From Paraburkholderia sp. CNPSo 3274 (GTDB lineage: Bacteria > Pseudomonadota > Gammaproteobacteria > Burkholderiales > Burkholderiaceae), in assembly GCF_024206475.1 (NCBI RefSeq), contig NZ_JAMBPR010000019.1:1-64000 (forward strand): 64,000 nucleotides of DNA, read 5' to 3'. Made by a program: the position numbers and the translations under genes. The stretch's first letter is position 1. The number at the start of each line of letters is the position of its first letter. Positions 33,651 through 43,325 of this stretch are shown in pieces. The notes under the pieces are model-generated. The model did no database searches. It saw only the letters and a list, made by a program, of their open reading frames with translations, and was not told the DNA's origin.

Positions 33651-35102
33651 TTACATGCCCGCCATGCACATGTACTTGATCACTACGTAGTCGTCCACGC
33701 CATAGTGCGAGCCTTCGCGGCCAAGGCCGGACTGCTTCACGCCGCCAAACGGCGCGACTTCGTTCGAGATCAGGCCGGTGTTGATGCCCACCATGCCGTA
33801 TTCGAGCGCTTCGGCCACGCGCCACACGCGGCCAATGTCGCGGCTGTAGAAGTAGGCGGCGAGACCGAACTCGGTATCGTTCGCCATCCTGATCACTTCT
33901 TCATCCGACGAGAAGCGGAACAGCGGCGCGAGCGGCCCGAAGGTTTCGTCGCGCGCAACCTTCATCGCGGGCGTGACGCCGGTGAGAATGGTCGGCTCGA
34001 AAAAGCCGTGGCCGAGCGCGTGGCGCTTGCCGCCCGTGGTCACCTGGGCGCCTTTTGCGAGCGCATCTTCGATGTGCGATTCCACCTTCAGCACGGCCGC
34101 TTCGTTGATGAGCGGGCCTTGCGTCACGCCAGCCTCTGTGCCGAGGCCGACCTTGAGCTTTTCCACCGCGTCGCGCAGCTTGGCCGCGAACGCGTCGTAC
34201 ACGGCGTCGTGCACGTAGAAGCGGTTCGTGCACACGCAGGTCTGGCCGCTGTTGCGATACTTCGAGGCGATGGCGCCGGCTACGGCCGCATCGAGATCGG
34301 CGTCTTCGAATACGATGAACGGCGCGTTGCCGCCCAGTTCCAGCGAGACCTTCTTGACCGTCGAGGCGCACTGGCCCATGAGCAGGCGGCCCACCGGCGT
34401 CGAGCCCGTGAACGAGAGCTTGCGCACGGTCGGGTTGCTCGTGAGCTCGCCGCCAATCGCCTTCGGGTCGCCCGTCACGACACTGAACACACCACGCGGC
34501 ACGCCCGCGCGCTCGGCTAGCACGGCCAGCGCGAGCGCCGAGAACGGCGTGGCTTCGGCGGGCTTGAGCACGATCGGGCAACCTGCCGCGAGCGCGGGGC
34601 CGACCTTGCGGGTGATCATCGCGGCGGGGAAATTCCACGGCGTGATCGCGGCGCACACGCCCACGGGTTCCTTCGTCACGACGATACGCTTGTCGTTGGC
34701 GGGCGTGGGGATCGTGTCGCCATAGATACGCTTGCCTTCCTCCGCGAACCATTCGAGGAACGACGCAGCGTAGCCGATCTCGCCCTTCGCCTCGGCGAGG
34801 GGCTTGCCTTGTTCCGTGGTGAGGATGAGTGCCAGGTCGTCGGCGTTTTCCATCATCAGGTCATGCCACTTGCGCAGGATAACGCTGCGCTCCTTCGCGG
34901 TCTTCGCGCGCCATGCGGGCCATGCAGCGTTCGCGGCGGCGATCGCGCGGCGCGTTTCCGCGGCACCCATGCGCGGCACCGTGCCGATGACCGCGCCGGT
35001 GGCGGGGTTCTTGACTTCGAGCGTGGCGCCGTCTTCGGCGCCTTGCCATTCGCCATTGATAAAGGCGTTGTGTTGCAGCAGCGATGCGTCTTTCAGGTTC
35101 AT
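33651..35102 (-). CDS. gabD: succinate-semialdehyde dehydrogenase (NADP-type)
   Basis: A 483-residue aldehyde dehydrogenase that oxidises succinate semialdehyde to succinate in 4-aminobutyrate breakdown. Catalytic residues are Cys289 (NSGQTCVC) and Glu255 (LELGGNAP), matching E. coli GabD to within one position. FTGSTPVGRLLM and ITPWNFPAAMITRK form the cofactor site. Start ATG 35102 (MNLKDASLLQHNAFINGEW) has GGAG seven bases upstream. It lies 120 bp downstream of gabT on the same strand and probably shares its transcript. Glutarate semialdehyde may also be a substrate. Confidence 0.94.
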   Translation of the reverse strand: MNLKDASLLQHNAFINGEWQGAEDGATLEVKNPATGAVIGTVPRMGAAETRRAIAAANAAWPAWRAKTAKERSVILRKWHDLMMENADDLALILTTEQGKPLAEAKGEIGYAASFLEWFAEEGKRIYGDTIPTPANDKRIVVTKEPVGVCAAITPWNFPAAMITRKVGPALAAGCPIVLKPAEATPFSALALAVLAERAGVPRGVFSVVTGDPKAIGGELTSNPTVRKLSFTGSTPVGRLLMGQCASTVKKVSLELGGNAPFIVFEDADLDAAVAGAIASKYRNSGQTCVCTNRFYVHDAVYDAFAAKLRDAVEKLKVGLGTEAGVTQGPLINEAAVLKVESHIEDALAKGAQVTTGGKRHALGHGFFEPTILTGVTPAMKVARDETFGPLAPLFRFSSDEEVIRMANDTEFGLAAYFYSRDIGRVWRVAEALEYGMVGINTGLISNEVAPFGGVKQSGLGREGSHYGVDDYVVIKYMCMAGM

Positions 35103-35222
35103 TCCTGAACTCCAGGTAGGCGTTGATTCGATTCTTTTAGAACGACGAACGGCACAGCGGCAAACGCCGGTGTGCCGTTTCGCGGATGGCCCGCCGCTCA
35201 CGGGCCAGAATGCGGTGGAGGC

Positions 35223-36515
35223 TTACGCCGGCACGCCCACAGCTTCCTTGATCGACTCTTCGAGGATCGCGAGCGCTTCGTCGAACACGTTGTCCTGGAT
35301 CGTCAGCGGGAACAGGAAGCGCACGACGTTCGAGTACACGCCGCACACGAGCAGCAGCAGGCCGCGGTTCAGCGCGGCGGTCTGCACGCGCTTCGTGAAG
35401 TCGGCGTCGGCCTCGTTCGTACCCGGCTTGCAGAACTCAACCGCGTTCATCGCGCCTGGGCCGCGCACGTCGGCGATTTGCGGCACGTCGGCCTTCATCG
35501 CGCTGAGCTTGGCCTTGAGCTTGTCGCCGAGCTTCGTGGCGCGCTCGCAGAGCTTTTCTTCTTCGATGATCTCGATCACCGCATGCGCCGACGCCACAGC
35601 CAGCGGATTGCCCGCGTACGTGCCGCCGAGACCGCCGGGCGCTGCCGCGTCCATGACTTCCGCGCGGCCCACCACGCCCGAGAGCGGCATGCCGCCTGCC
35701 AGGCTCTTGGCGATCGTCATGAGGTCCGGCGCGACGTCGTAGTGTTCCATCGCGAACAGCTTGCCGGTGCGCGCGAAGCCCGTTTGCACTTCGTCGGCGA
35801 TCAGCAGGATGCCGTGCGTGTCGCAGATCTTGCGCAGGCCGCGCACGAAGTCAGCCGGTGCCTGGTAGAAGCCGCCTTCGCCCTGCACCGGTTCGAAGAT
35901 GATCGCGGCGACGCGCTTCGGATCGATGTCGGCCTTGAACAGCATGTCGATGTGCTTGAGCGAGTCGGCCGTGCTGATGCCGTGGACCGAGTTCGGGTAC
36001 GGGGCGTGGTACACGTCGGCCGGGAACGGGCCGAACGCGAGCTTGTACGGCGCGACCTTGCCCGTGAGCGCCATGCCCATCATCGTGCGGCCGTGGAAGC
36101 CGCCCGCGAAGGCGATCACGCCCGGACGGCCCGTATGGGCACGTGCGATTTTCACGGCGTTTTCGACGGCTTCGGCGCCCGTCGTGAAGAAGGCGGCCTT
36201 CTTGGCGAAACTGCCCGGCGCGCGCTGGGCGACCTTTTCGGCCAGCGAGACGTACGACTCGTACGGCACGATCTGGTAGGCGGTGTGCGTGAACTGGTCG
36301 AGCTGCGCCTTGATCGCGGCGACGATCTTCGGATGGCGGTGGCCCGTGTTGCACACGGCGATACCGGCGGCGAAGTCGATGAAGCGGCGGCCTTCCACGT
36401 CCCACAGCTCGGCGTTTTCGGCGCGCTCGGCGTAGAAGTCACACATCACGCCCACGCCGCGCGGGGTAATGGCGTTCTTGCGGCTTTGCAGATCGGCGTT
36501 CTTGCTCACGTTCAT
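35223..36515 (-). CDS. gabT: 4-aminobutyrate aminotransferase
   Basis: A 430-residue class-III PLP aminotransferase converting 4-aminobutyrate and 2-oxoglutarate to succinate semialdehyde and glutamate. The Schiff-base lysine is Lys270 (TIAKSLAGGMPLSG), with Asp241 (LLIADEVQTG) holding the PLP ring nitrogen. ITPRGVGVMCDFYAERAENA is typical of GabT. Start ATG 36515 (MNVSKNADLQ) is preceded by GGAGATGA. It is divergent from gabR across 127 bp. 5-Aminovalerate is a common side substrate. Confidence 0.95.
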   Translation of the reverse strand: MNVSKNADLQSRKNAITPRGVGVMCDFYAERAENAELWDVEGRRFIDFAAGIAVCNTGHRHPKIVAAIKAQLDQFTHTAYQIVPYESYVSLAEKVAQRAPGSFAKKAAFFTTGAEAVENAVKIARAHTGRPGVIAFAGGFHGRTMMGMALTGKVAPYKLAFGPFPADVYHAPYPNSVHGISTADSLKHIDMLFKADIDPKRVAAIIFEPVQGEGGFYQAPADFVRGLRKICDTHGILLIADEVQTGFARTGKLFAMEHYDVAPDLMTIAKSLAGGMPLSGVVGRAEVMDAAAPGGLGGTYAGNPLAVASAHAVIEIIEEEKLCERATKLGDKLKAKLSAMKADVPQIADVRGPGAMNAVEFCKPGTNEADADFTKRVQTAALNRGLLLLVCGVYSNVVRFLFPLTIQDNVFDEALAILEESIKEAVGVPA

Positions 36516-36592
36516 CTCCTGTGGAATCGGTGTCAGTTCTGAGGTTGGTTGGCGGACCAGCAAGCAGTCCATGTCGCGACTATACTCAGGTT

Positions 36593-36636
36593 TGGCTCTA
36601 ATTTTCAGAGCCATTCAGTGCAATATTTAGGAGCCA
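36593..36636. promoter_or_regulatory. probable GabR binding region
   Basis: TGGCTCT (36593-36599) and AGAGCCA (36607-36613) form a perfect inverted repeat with a 7-nt spacer, and a third half-site GAGCCA lies at 36631-36636. The two same-direction copies of GAGCCA are 23 bp apart, about two helical turns. MocR regulators such as GabR are known to bind spaced direct repeats beside their own gene. The element overlaps the likely promoters of gabT and gabR. Confidence 0.6.
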
Positions 36637-36642
36637 ATTTCG

Positions 36643-38280
36643 ATGCGTGCGAGTGTTCTGTCCGATTGGCTGGCCCAACGGCTCGACCGCGGAAGCGCCC
36701 AGCCGGTGTACCGGCAACTGCACAAGCTGCTGCAGCAGGCGATCCTTTCGCGCGAGCTGCCGGCCGGGGCGCGGGTGCCGTCGTCGCGGCTGCTGGCGGC
36801 GGAGCTGGGGATTGCGCGCAATACCGTGACGCAGGTCTACGAACAATTGGTGCTCGAAGGCTATGTCACGTCGGCGACGGGGCGCGGCACTTTCGTGGCG
36901 GACACGTCGCCCGACGAGATCGTGGGCGCGACGGAAATTGGCTCTATGCAACCGCGGAAAAATACTGAACTACCAGGAGCCGCGCCGGCTGCAGGACGTG
37001 TTGCAACTAACCGCCAAAGCGTGCAGGGCGCGGAAACGCTTGCCGCGGCGGCACCTGGAACCGCGGAGGCAAGCGGACTGGAAGCCGCCAAGCACCCGCA
37101 GCGCCCCACGGCGCGCGCACTCTCGGCACGCGGCACGCGCCTGATTACCAGCGCAGGCGTATCGAAGCGTCAGGGCGGCGCGTTCATGCCCGGCGTGCCC
37201 GACGTCTCCCGCTTCCCCGCGCGCGTGTGGACGCGTCTGCACAACAAGTACTGGCGCAGCCTGCGCCCGGACCTGCTGACCTACGCGCCCGGCGGCGGGC
37301 TCGCGCTGCTGCGCCACGTGCTGGCCGACTATCTGCGCACCTCTCGCTCGGTGCGCTGCTCGCCGGAGCAGATCATCATCACGACGGGTATTCACCAGTC
37401 CATCGACCTGGCCGTGCGTCTGCTCTCCGACCCCGGCGACACCATCTGGACCGAAGACCCGTGCTACTGGGGCGTGCGCAGCGTGCTGCACGTCTCAGGC
37501 CTCAGTACGCGGCCGATCGCCGTGGACAGCGAAGGCCTCAACCCGTCGGCCGACGACTTCGCCGCGCCGCCGCCGCGCCTCATGCTCGTCACGCCTTCGC
37601 ACCAGTATCCGCTCGGCATGGTGATGAGCCTCGCGCGCCGGCGCATGTTGCTCGAGTACGCGCGCCAGCATCAGTGCTGGATCATCGAGGACGACTACGA
37701 CAGCGAGTTCCGTTACGGCAGCCGCCCGCTCGCGTCATTGCAGGGGCTCGATACGGCGGGGCAGGTGATCTACGTGGGGAGCTTCGGCAAGACGCTGTTT
37801 CCGGGCTTGCGCGTGGGCTATCTCGTCGCGCCACAAGCGCTGGCGGAAAGCTTCGCGACCGCGAGCGCGGAGTTGTATCGCGAGGGGCAATTGCTGCAGC
37901 AGGCCGTGCTCGCGGAGTTCATCGCCGAAGGGCACTTCACCTCGCATATCCGCAAGATGCGCGCGCTCTACGGCCAGCGCCGCCAGGTGCTGCTGGACGC
38001 GGTTTCGCGCCGCTACGGCGACGCGTTGCCCGCCATAGGCGGCGACGCGGGCCTGCACGTCGTGATGCAGCTGCCCGAAGGCAGCGACGACCGCGCCGTG
38101 GCCGAAGCCGCGCTCGCGCGCAATATCGTGGTGCGGCCGCTTTCGGGGTATTACTCGTCGCGCGAGCGCGCGAACCCGGGCTTGCTGATCGGCTATGCCT
38201 GCGTGCCCGACGAGGAGATCGCGCCCGCGTTCGACACGCTTGCCGAGGCGATCGATACGACGTTACCCGCGTTCGTGTGA
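36643..38280 (+). CDS. gabR: GabR: MocR-family regulator (GntR helix fused to aminotransferase domain)
   Basis: A 545-residue PLP-dependent regulator. The winged helix spans about 15-85 (LPAGARVPSSRLLAAELGIARNTV), then a long Ala/Thr-rich linker (about 95-170), then a fold-type-I aminotransferase-like domain (about 180-540). The PLP lysine is Lys383 in GSFGKTLFPGLRVGY. In Bacillus, GabR senses GABA with PLP and activates gabTD. The divergent position beside gabT-gabD gives the same role here. ATG 36643 follows TTTAGGAGCC. The linker is longer than usual for the family but low in complexity. Confidence 0.9.
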   Translation: MRASVLSDWLAQRLDRGSAQPVYRQLHKLLQQAILSRELPAGARVPSSRLLAAELGIARNTVTQVYEQLVLEGYVTSATGRGTFVADTSPDEIVGATEIGSMQPRKNTELPGAAPAAGRVATNRQSVQGAETLAAAAPGTAEASGLEAAKHPQRPTARALSARGTRLITSAGVSKRQGGAFMPGVPDVSRFPARVWTRLHNKYWRSLRPDLLTYAPGGGLALLRHVLADYLRTSRSVRCSPEQIIITTGIHQSIDLAVRLLSDPGDTIWTEDPCYWGVRSVLHVSGLSTRPIAVDSEGLNPSADDFAAPPPRLMLVTPSHQYPLGMVMSLARRRMLLEYARQHQCWIIEDDYDSEFRYGSRPLASLQGLDTAGQVIYVGSFGKTLFPGLRVGYLVAPQALAESFATASAELYREGQLLQQAVLAEFIAEGHFTSHIRKMRALYGQRRQVLLDAVSRRYGDALPAIGGDAGLHVVMQLPEGSDDRAVAEAALARNIVVRPLSGYYSSRERANPGLLIGYACVPDEEIAPAFDTLAEAIDTTLPAFV

Positions 38281-38307
38281 GCGAAGCAGTCGCTACGCAC
38301 AGGCCGC

Positions 38308-39010
38308 TCACTGCCGGATCAGCACGGCCCCGCAAGTCACGAGCGTGCATGCCACCATGCGGCGCGCCGTGAGCTTCTCGTTCATGAACAGCCAGCCGAT
38401 CAGCACGGCGAAGACCGACGAGAGTTCGCGCAGCGCGGAAACCATCGCGATTGGCAAATAACGGAACGCCTCGATCACGAGGCAATACGCCGTGAGCGCG
38501 GCCGTTGCCGGACAGGCGCGCGCCGAGGCCGTCGACGACCGAATACATCGCGATGAAAAGGCCCGTGAGCAGCGCATACGGCACGCTCTCGCCCGAAAAG
38601 CGCATGCCGCGCCGGAAGGCGAGCGACATGATGCCAAGCGGAACGAGCGCGACGCCCGTGACCGCGAGCGCATGCAGGTCTTCGTGCGCGAACACGAGCG
38701 CGCCCGCGAATACGAGCAGCGGAGAAAGCCCGCGCGCGATGGGGTAGATCTGCCCGAAGTCGCCGCTGCGATAGGCGCGGATCAGCGTGAAGCAGTATAC
38801 GAACTCCAGCACCACCGAAGCGGCGATCTACGGCCAGCTCGCCTGCGCGGGCAGCGGCAGCACGCACACGGCGATCGCGCTCACGACGATGTACGGCACC
38901 GAGAACATGCCGAGCAGCCAGAGGCGGTCGCCCGATAGATGGAGGAAGGCGTTCCAGCTCGCGTGCATGAGTGCCGAGAGCAGGACCAGCAGAACGACGA
39001 AACTGGCCAT
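38308..39010 (-). pseudogene. EamA/DMT-family transporter, broken
   Basis: Three reading pieces together make an EamA drug/metabolite transporter. The first piece (ATG 39010, MASFVVLLVLLSALMHASWN) ends at an in-frame TAG at 38828-38830 after 60 residues. Homology continues in the same frame (EFVYCFTLIRAYRSGDFGQIYPIARG) to about 38520. There the frame changes and about 45 residues expected between GLGARLSGN and LTAYCLVIEAF are missing. The last piece (REL SSVFAVLIGWLFMNEKLTA) ends at 38308. The sum is about 233 codons against 280-290 for the family. Two independent lesions suggest real decay rather than one sequencing error. It lies downstream of gabR, convergent. Confidence 0.85.
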
Positions 39011-39167
39011 TGGGATTGCGAATCGAATGGTTTGTTGGAGACGCGGGCCGTTGCGGCCGCAATCGTGTGATTATTCCAGCGAACGCGCGTGGCGGCCAGA
39101 AACAGAGAAAAGCCGCGCGAGCCGTCGTTGTGTTTCGATTCGGCTTGCGCGGCTGTTGGGGAATGCG

Positions 39168-40058
39168 TTAGATCACGCGCGCACGCAGTCTTGCGGAGAT
39201 GAGATCGATGGCCGTGACGACGACGATCACCATGATGAGAACGGCGCTGGTCTGCTGATAATCGAACGAGCGGATTTCCTCATACAGCACGACGCCGATG
39301 CCGCCCGCGCCCACCATGCCTACCACCATCGCCGAGCGCACATTCGACTCGAACCGGTAGAGCGCGTATGAGATCCACAGCGGCATGACCTGGGGCAGAA
39401 CGCCGTAGATGATCTCGTCGAGCGTCGAGGCGCCCGTCGCGCGCACGCCTTCCACGGGGCGCGGGTCGATGGCTTCCACCGCTTCCGCAAAGAGCTTCGC
39501 GAGCACGCCTGTGGTGTGCACCCACAAGGCCAGCACGCCCGCGAACGGCCCGAGGCCCACGGCCACGATGAAGAGCATCGCGAACACCATCTCGTTGATG
39601 GCGCGGCACGCGTCCATCAATCGCCGCACGGGATGCAGCACCCACGCGGGCGCGAGGTTGTGCGCCGACATGAGCCCGAACGGCACCGCGCAGACGATGG
39701 CGAGCGCCGTACCCCACAGCGCCACCGCGACCGTGACCCACATCTCCTGGGCATACGTGCGCCATTCCGTGAAGTCCGGCGGGAAGAAGCCGCGCGCGAA
39801 CGTGCCCATGTTCGCGGAGTCGGAGAAGAGGTCGAGCGGGCGCATGTCGGCGCCGCGCCACGCCACGCCGAGCAGCACGAACACGATGGCCCAGAGCGCG
39901 AGCGAGGACCAGCTGCGCTTGCCTGCCAGCCTGCTCGCAGCAAGGGCGGCCGCTTGCGGCGCGGCGGCGACGTCTGGCGCCGCCGCCGGCCCGGCAACGG
40001 GCCTCGCGACTTCTGCCTGCGGCACGGCGCGTGAGCTGTCGAAATCCATTGCGCCCAT
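39168..40058 (-). CDS. phnE: PhnE: phosphonate ABC transporter permease
   Basis: A 296-residue inner-membrane permease of the phosphonate importer. A Pro/Ala-rich N-terminus (about 1-45) precedes about six TM helices. The EAA loop reads [25 protein letters not shown] (about 194-218), which contacts Phn[17 protein letters not shown] is characteristic of PhnE. Its ATG overlaps the phnD stop (TAATG). One permease gene is present; some species have two. Confidence 0.94.
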   Translation of the reverse strand: MGAMDFDSSRAVPQAEVARPVAGPAAAPDVAAAPQAAALAASRLAGKRSWSSLALWAIVFVLLGVAWRGADMRPLDLFSDSANMGTFARGFFPPDFTEWRTYAQEMWVTVAVALWGTALAIVCAVPFGLMSAHNLAPAWVLHPVRRLMDACRAINEMVFAMLFIVAVGLGPFAGVLALWVHTTGVLAKLFAEAVEAIDPRPVEGVRATGASTLDEIIYGVLPQVMPLWISYALYRFESNVRSAMVVGMVGAGGIGVVLYEEIRSFDYQQTSAVLIMVIVVVTAIDLISARLRARVI

Positions 40059-41044
40059 TACTGCTTCGCAGGTGCGGCGAGCGCGCCGATCTTCGCGTCG
40101 ATGGCCGCGATCTGGCTCTTGCGGTCGTCGTCGGAGAGATGCGTGTCGGCTGTGATCTTCTCTTTCTGCTGGAACAGCGCGACCTGGCGGATCGGCAGGA
40201 GTTGCGCGTCGCTGGCGGGCGCGAAGCCTGCATAGCCGGTGATATCGGCCATGATCTTCTTCTCGCGCGGATCGGTCTTCCCGTAGTGGTAGAAGAAGTC
40301 GCGCAGCTTTTGCTTCGTGGCTTCAGGCAGATCCTTGCGATACACGAGCGGATCGGACGGAATGAGCGGCGAGGTCCACAGCACTCGCACCTGGGCAAAG
40401 CGGTCCGGGTGCTTCTGTTCAAGCGTGGAAAGCTCGATGGTGTTGTTGGTGGCGATATCCACCTTGTTGTTCACCACGGCAAGCAGGTTCGCTTCGTGGC
40501 TCGACGGCAGCACGGTCTTGAAGTTCGTCGCGTTCACCGAAATGCCGTGTTTCGCGAAGAGGTAATAGCCCGGAATCAGCGTGCCCGAGGTCGAATTGGG
40601 GTCGCCCCAGCCGAGCGTGAGATCCTTAGTATTCTTGAACACATCGTCGATCGTCTTCACGCGGCTGTTCACGTTGGTGATGAGCACCGACTTGTAGCCC
40701 GTGTCGCCGTTCGCGTAGAGCACCTTCGCGAAGATCTCGCCATTCGAGCGGTCCACGGCTTCCATGGCCGAAGCATTGCCGAAGTAGCCGATCTGCACCT
40801 TGTTGAAGCGCATCGCTTCGATGATGCCCGAGTAGTCGGTGGCGAAGAACGCATTCACGTGCAGGCCGGTCTGCTTGTTCAGATCGTCGATGAACGGTTG
40901 CCAGCGTTGCTTGAGCACCGCCGACGAGTCGGTCGAGATGATGCCGAAGCTGAGGTCTTCCGCGTGCGCGGCCGCGCTGCCGAGCGAGGCAAACGCGACG
41001 GCGCCGGCGGCGCACCAGGAGAGCATGGAGCGGAACAGTTTCAT
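40058..41044 (-). CDS. phnD: PhnD: phosphonate-binding periplasmic protein
   Basis: A 328-residue periplasmic binding protein. The signal peptide is about 1-28 ([20 protein letters not shown], cut at AHA|ED). [19 protein letters not shown] and [28 protein letters not shown] are typical of Phn[21 protein letters not shown] carries the phosphonate-binding Ser/Thr cluster (about 153-172). ATG 41044 was chosen by the signal peptide; the frame is open further upstream without conserved content. It lies between phnC (58 bp) and phnE (overlap). Confidence 0.94.
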   Translation of the reverse strand: MKLFRSMLSWCAAGAVAFASLGSAAAHAEDLSFGIISTDSSAVLKQRWQPFIDDLNKQTGLHVNAFFATDYSGIIEAMRFNKVQIGYFGNASAMEAVDRSNGEIFAKVLYANGDTGYKSVLITNVNSRVKTIDDVFKNTKDLTLGWGDPNSTSGTLIPGYYLFAKHGISVNATNFKTVLPSSHEANLLAVVNNKVDIATNNTIELSTLEQKHPDRFAQVRVLWTSPLIPSDPLVYRKDLPEATKQKLRDFFYHYGKTDPREKKIMADITGYAGFAPASDAQLLPIRQVALFQQKEKITADTHLSDDDRKSQIAAIDAKIGALAAPAKQ

Positions 41045-41102
41045 TGGGGCGGTCCGTGATGAGGGGAAACGTTGCGGGTTGAATAAGGGTTGGGTTGCGT
41101 CA

Positions 41103-41930
41103 TCAGGCCGCGCGAGGCTGCGCGCCGAAGCGCGTTGCCGCGGACGGTGCAGCATCGGGTTCGAGCAGTTCGCGCGCGGCGTTGCCATACAGCTGTTGCA
41201 GCAGGGCGGGTGTGAGCGCTGCCGAAGCGCCGTCGTACACCACGCGCCCGTCGCGCAGCGCAATGGTGCGCGGGCAGTACTCCATGGCGATGTCGACCTG
41301 ATGCAGCGAGACGACCACCGTCAAGCCGTGATCGCGGTTGAGCATGCGCATCATGTCCATCACGCGGCGCGACGATGTGGGGTCGAGCGAGGCGATCGGT
41401 TCGTCTGCGAGAATGAGGCGCGCGCGCTGCACGAGCGCGCGGGCGAGCGCCGCGCGCTGCTGCTGGCCGCCCGAGAGATTCGAGGCGCGCTCAGCGGCCT
41501 TGTGCGCGATGCCGACTTCGCCGAGCGCGGCAAGCATCAGCTCGCGCTCGGCGCGCGGAAAGCGGCCCGTGAGGCGTCGCCACAACGGCAGCCGCGATAG
41601 CGCGCCGATCAGCACGTTCGTTTCGACGGTGAGGCGATGCACGAGATTAAACTGCTGAAACACGAAGCCGATGTCGCGGCGAATGCGGCGCACTTCGCGC
41701 ACGATGCGGCCGTCCTGCTGAATAGGACGACCAAGAATCTCGATGCGCGAAGGCTGCGGGTCGGAAGCCGTGAAGCCCGCAATATGGCGTAGCAAGGTCG
41801 ATTTGCCCGAGCCCGATGCGCCGATCAGCGCGACCATCTCGCCAACGCCTACGCGCAGGTTGATTTCGTCGAGTGCCTTGCGGCCGCTGTCGAAGCTTTT
41901 CGAGAGGCGTTCGATGCGTATGGCGTCCAT
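41103..41930 (-). CDS. phnC: PhnC: phosphonate ABC transporter ATPase
   Basis: A 275-residue ABC ATPase that energises phosphonate uptake. Walker [10 protein letters not shown] (38-46), Q-loop FVFQQFNLV, signature [15 protein letters not shown], Walker [14 protein letters not shown], switch [11 protein letters not shown]. The first gene of phnCDE, transcribed leftward. The PhnF-type operator core lies 72 bp upstream, which fits joint control with phnGHIJKLM. Confidence 0.95.
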   Translation of the reverse strand: MDAIRIERLSKSFDSGRKALDEINLRVGVGEMVALIGASGSGKSTLLRHIAGFTASDPQPSRIEILGRPIQQDGRIVREVRRIRRDIGFVFQQFNLVHRLTVETNVLIGALSRLPLWRRLTGRFPRAERELMLAALGEVGIAHKAAERASNLSGGQQQRAALARALVQRARLILADEPIASLDPTSSRRVMDMMRMLNRDHGLTVVVSLHQVDIAMEYCPRTIALRDGRVVYDGASAALTPALLQQLYGNAARELLEPDAAPSAATRFGAQPRAA

Positions 41931-42001
41931 AACAATCCGTCGCTGTGTAGTCGAGGGCTCATTCTAGGAAGCGACTGTGACGGTTGAGTGAAGGTGTCGC
42001 G

Positions 42002-42012
42002 ACGTCTAGACG
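42002..42012. promoter_or_regulatory. second PhnF-type operator core, upstream of phnC
   Basis: ACGTCTAGACG here is identical to the centre of the 20-bp palindrome between phnG and phnF at 22493-22512. The symmetric part is 10 bp (CGTCTAGACG, 42003-42012), weaker in its flanks than the first site. It lies 72 bp before phnC and nothing else in the window shares it. Confidence 0.7.
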
Positions 42013-42223
42013 ACTACATGTTTTACGGTCTTCCTGGCGCAGAAAAAACGCGATGGATGTGACAGAGGCATGACGCCAAACATCTGTCACGCTCAATATC
42101 ACGGGAAGCGGCTATATTGATGGGCAACGTACTTGCTGTCCCTGGTTTTCCTGACTTGTTGGTGACTCATTGTCGACAGGGGCGGCGGGTGCAAGGCAGT
42201 TGTAGACAATGCGGCCGCACAAC

Positions 42224-42262
42224 GCGGCCCCGACCTGGGCGGCCCCACCTAGGCGGCCCCAT
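42224..42262 (+). repeat. three imperfect 14-15-bp GC-rich direct repeats
   Basis: GCGGCCCC recurs at 42224, 42239 and 42253 with partly shared flanks (CGACCTGG, ACCTAG, ATCC), just before the M14 gene. It may be slippage debris; no function is visible. Confidence 0.7.
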
Positions 42263-42290
42263 CCAAACGAGCGACGAAACCCGGCGCCAT

Positions 42291-43325
42291 ATGCAGGCAC
42301 TGAGCTTCCTACCTGACAGCTTCGAGGAATACGAGGATCTCAAGATGATCCTCGATGCCGGCGCACGCTGGCTCGACATTCGCAGCGAGGGCGAAGTCGA
42401 GGTGCGCGGCCGCACGTTTCCTCTCTATGTGGCGGCAATCGGCTCGCGCGATCCGGCCGCGCCCGGCATTGGTTTTTTCGGGGGCATTCATGGGCTCGAG
42501 CGCATTGGCTCGCAGCTCGTGCTCGACTACATGCGCGCACTGGTGGGGCGTCTTGCCTGGGACGAACTGCTCCTGCGCCAGCTCGAGTCCGTGCGCATCG
42601 TGTTCGCGCCGATCCTCAATCCCGGTGGCATGTGGCTCGCCACGCGTGCGAATCCGAACGGCGTGGACCTCATGCGCAACGCGCCGCAGGACGCCGACGA
42701 GCGCGTGCCCTTTCTCGCGGGCGGCCAGCGCGTCGGCTCGTGGCTGCCGTGGTATCGGGGGCGGCGCGGCGCGGCCATGGAGATCGAGGCGCAGGCGCTC
42801 CTGAAGATCGTCGACGAAGAGCTCACGCGGCGCCCGCTTTCCTTCGCACTCGACTGCCATTCGGGGTACGGCTGGACCGACAGCATCTGGTTTCCGTACG
42901 CGCGCACGCGCCGCCTCATACGCCATCTGCCCGAAATGTACGTACTCAAGACGATGTTCGAGCGCGCGCATCCGCATCACGGCTACACCTTCGAGCCGCA
43001 GAGCCATCAATATTTGCTGCACGGCGACTTGTGGGATTGCGCGTACGATCGCGCGCCCGACAGCAACATCTTTCTGCCGCTCACACTCGAATTGGGCTCG
43101 TGGCTGTGGATCAAGAAGAACCCGCGCCAGATTTTTTCGCGCCAGGGCATGTTCAATCCGCTCTTGCAGCATCGCACGGCGCGTGTGTTGCGGCGTCACG
43201 CGAATCTGTTCGAATTCCTCACGCGCGCCGCGTATTCCGCGCAGCGCTGGCTGCCCGAGGGCGTGATACGCGAGGAGGTGCTGAAAAGCGCGATCGGGCA
43301 CTGGTATCGCAAGCCGGGCACATGA
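42291..43325 (+). CDS. M14-family zinc carboxypeptidase-like protein
   Basis: A 344-residue metallopeptidase-like protein of the M14/succinylglutamate-desuccinylase fold. Zinc ligands are expected at His67 and Glu70 (GGIHGLERIG) and His190 (LDCHSGYG), with catalytic Glu267 in LTLELGSW. All are present, so it is probably active, but the substrate is unknown. No signal peptide is seen, so it should be cytoplasmic. ATG 42291 was used; its ribosome site is poor. The next gene overlaps it (ATGA), so the two are probably made together. Confidence 0.75.
   Translation: MQALSFLPDSFEEYEDLKMILDAGARWLDIRSEGEVEVRGRTFPLYVAAIGSRDPAAPGIGFFGGIHGLERIGSQLVLDYMRALVGRLAWDELLLRQLESVRIVFAPILNPGGMWLATRANPNGVDLMRNAPQDADERVPFLAGGQRVGSWLPWYRGRRGAAMEIEAQALLKIVDEELTRRPLSFALDCHSGYGWTDSIWFPYARTRRLIRHLPEMYVLKTMFERAHPHHGYTFEPQSHQYLLHGDLWDCAYDRAPDSNIFLPLTLELGSWLWIKKNPRQIFSRQGMFNPLLQHRTARVLRRHANLFEFLTRAAYSAQRWLPEGVIREEVLKSAIGHWYRKPGT

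Larger units (their letters stand above)
41931..42290. other. intergenic region between divergent phnC and the M14 gene
   Basis: About 360 bp without a supported gene. It contains the operator core at 42002-42012 and, nearer the M14 gene, three imperfect GC-rich repeats (42224-42262). The rightward frame is open from 42117 but carries no conserved sequence before 42291. Confidence 0.5.
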
